A stretch of DNA of 7,022 bases from Ruminococcus sp. CAG:382. GTDB lineage: Bacteria > Bacillota > Clostridia > Oscillospirales > CAG-382. The DNA lies in NCBI GenBank assembly GCA_000433115.1, contig FR892178.1:7068-14089 (forward strand). The letters are read 5' to 3'. Shown here piece by piece: positions 6,412 to 7,022 of the stretch. The position numbers were made by a program, and so were the translations under genes. The notes under the pieces were generated by a model that had not been told where the DNA came from, made no database searches, and saw nothing but the letters and a program-made list of their open reading frames with translations. The first letter of the stretch is position 1; every line of letters begins with the position of its first letter.

Positions 6412-7022
6412 TTACATACGCCAGAAGAGTTCTGCGTTATGTGTGAAGATATGCCTGCGCGATTCGGGGAAGGCGTCTGTCGGATATTCGGCAGGGATCA
6501 GCTCGGAATTTTCGATATCGGTTCCGTCGGCGTACTGTTTGCCGCGGGAGAATCGCAAAGTGTTTTTTGTCATGTATTCGATGTTGTCATCTGCGGAAAA
6601 TGCTCCGCCGTTGTATGACGCATCTGCGTTGGGAACGGGAGCTTCGCCGTTTATGAGCATTGTGCGCAGCTTTTCAAGCGAAACGTATGCGCCGTTTTTG
6701 TCTGTATAGTAAAGCCGCTGCGTCGGGTCGAGCATGATACGCTGACCGGACGGAAGCAGGCAGTCGACCACGACATGGCAGTCGTTGAACGGCTCTTCAA
6801 AGGGAAGGCAGGTGATGTGCCGCGCTTTTATTCCGCTTTTGCGAAGCAATGACGCGAGAAGGAGGGCAAGTCCGCGGCAATTCGTGCGCATATCGTGCTC
6901 TTCACAGAAGGCGATCACTCCCGCGATGTCACGGTCGGGACCGAGTCCTCGCGAACCGTCGTGACCGAAATGGTCGCAGACGAACGCAAGCAGGGAAAAC
7001 GCAATTTTGTCATCGTCGGGTG
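6412..7022 (-). CDS. Transglutaminase-like domain protein, C-terminal 202 residues (5' end beyond right edge)
   Basis: The frame is open from the right edge to TAA at 6412-6414. A GTG at 6918 is in frame, but I translated further upstream to the edge and found no stop (34 more codons, including DDDKIAFSLLAFVCDHFG), so this is most likely an internal valine and the gene is cut by the window. In the visible fragment the transglutaminase-like catalytic triad is Cys48 in TNCRGLALLLASLLR, His82 in NDCHVVV and Asp98 in MLDPTQ. This is the papain-like fold used by bacterial peptidases or amidases of the Transglut_core group, most of which do not cross-link proteins. The last 80 or so residues hold TLRFSRGKQY and HNAELFW, which I cannot assign to a named domain. 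Whether the protein is secreted cannot be judged without its N-terminus. It lies 13 nt upstream of the serine hydrolase gene in the same direction. Confidence 0.85.
   Translation of the reverse strand, partial: PDDDKIAFSLLAFVCDHFGHDGSRGLGPDRDIAGVIAFCEEHDMRTNCRGLALLLASLLRKSGIKARHITCLPFEEPFNDCHVVVDCLLPSGQRIMLDPTQRLYYTDKNGAYVSLEKLRTMLINGEAPVPNADASYNGGAFSADDNIEYMTKNTLRFSRGKQYADGTDIENSELIPAEYPTDAFPESRRHIFTHNAELFWRM

Noticed and set aside
5824..6618. A 264-codon plus-strand open frame across the hydrolase/transglutaminase junction
   Set aside because: It is antisense to two genes with intact catalytic motifs and crosses their intergenic gap, so it is a shadow frame.

Overview
The window looks like a chromosomal stretch from a Bacillota bacterium, most likely an uncultured gut-type Clostridia (Oscillospirales or a neighbouring order). 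The reasons are mid-range GC by eye, AAGGAG/GGAGG-type ribosome binding sites, near-consensus housekeeping promoters with 17-bp spacers, and a gene set typical of that class: YqeG, a Clostridia-type phosphatidylserine decarboxylase and an M3 oligoendopeptidase. The taxonomic call is inference from protein style; there is no rRNA gene. I see no mobile element, CRISPR array, tRNA or phage gene.

Layout. (i) 1-756, minus strand: yqeG (HAD phosphatase), followed 9 nt downstream by the start of an endonuclease IV-like TIM-barrel gene that runs off the left edge. (ii) 757-961: a divergent intergenic region with a candidate promoter for each direction and a nested direct/inverted repeat over the yqeG promoter. 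(iii) 962-2793, plus strand: a two-gene operon with a 4-bp overlap, encoding a YbhN/UPF0104-type flippase-like membrane protein and phosphatidylserine decarboxylase, closed by an intrinsic terminator. (iv) 2831-4579, plus strand: a single-gene unit for an M3 family oligoendopeptidase with its own extended -10 promoter. (v) 4583-4627: a hairpin with a T run on one side and an A run on the other, serving as a two-way terminator between convergent genes. (vi) 4626-7022, minus strand: a two-gene operon of a transglutaminase-like protein (N-terminus beyond the right edge) followed by a 590-aa beta-lactamase-fold serine hydrolase.

How the genes may work together. The flippase-like protein and the decarboxylase are translationally coupled and point to phosphatidylethanolamine metabolism. 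YqeG, transcribed divergently from them, belongs to the HAD group related to phosphatidylglycerophosphate phosphatases, so the left half may be a small phospholipid locus. The transglutaminase-like/serine hydrolase pair is the least understood part: both have intact catalytic motifs, and the hydrolase has no visible signal peptide and a C-terminal region of about 200 residues that I cannot assign. Much of this is conserved chromosomal housekeeping; I found no clear novel defence or mobile system.
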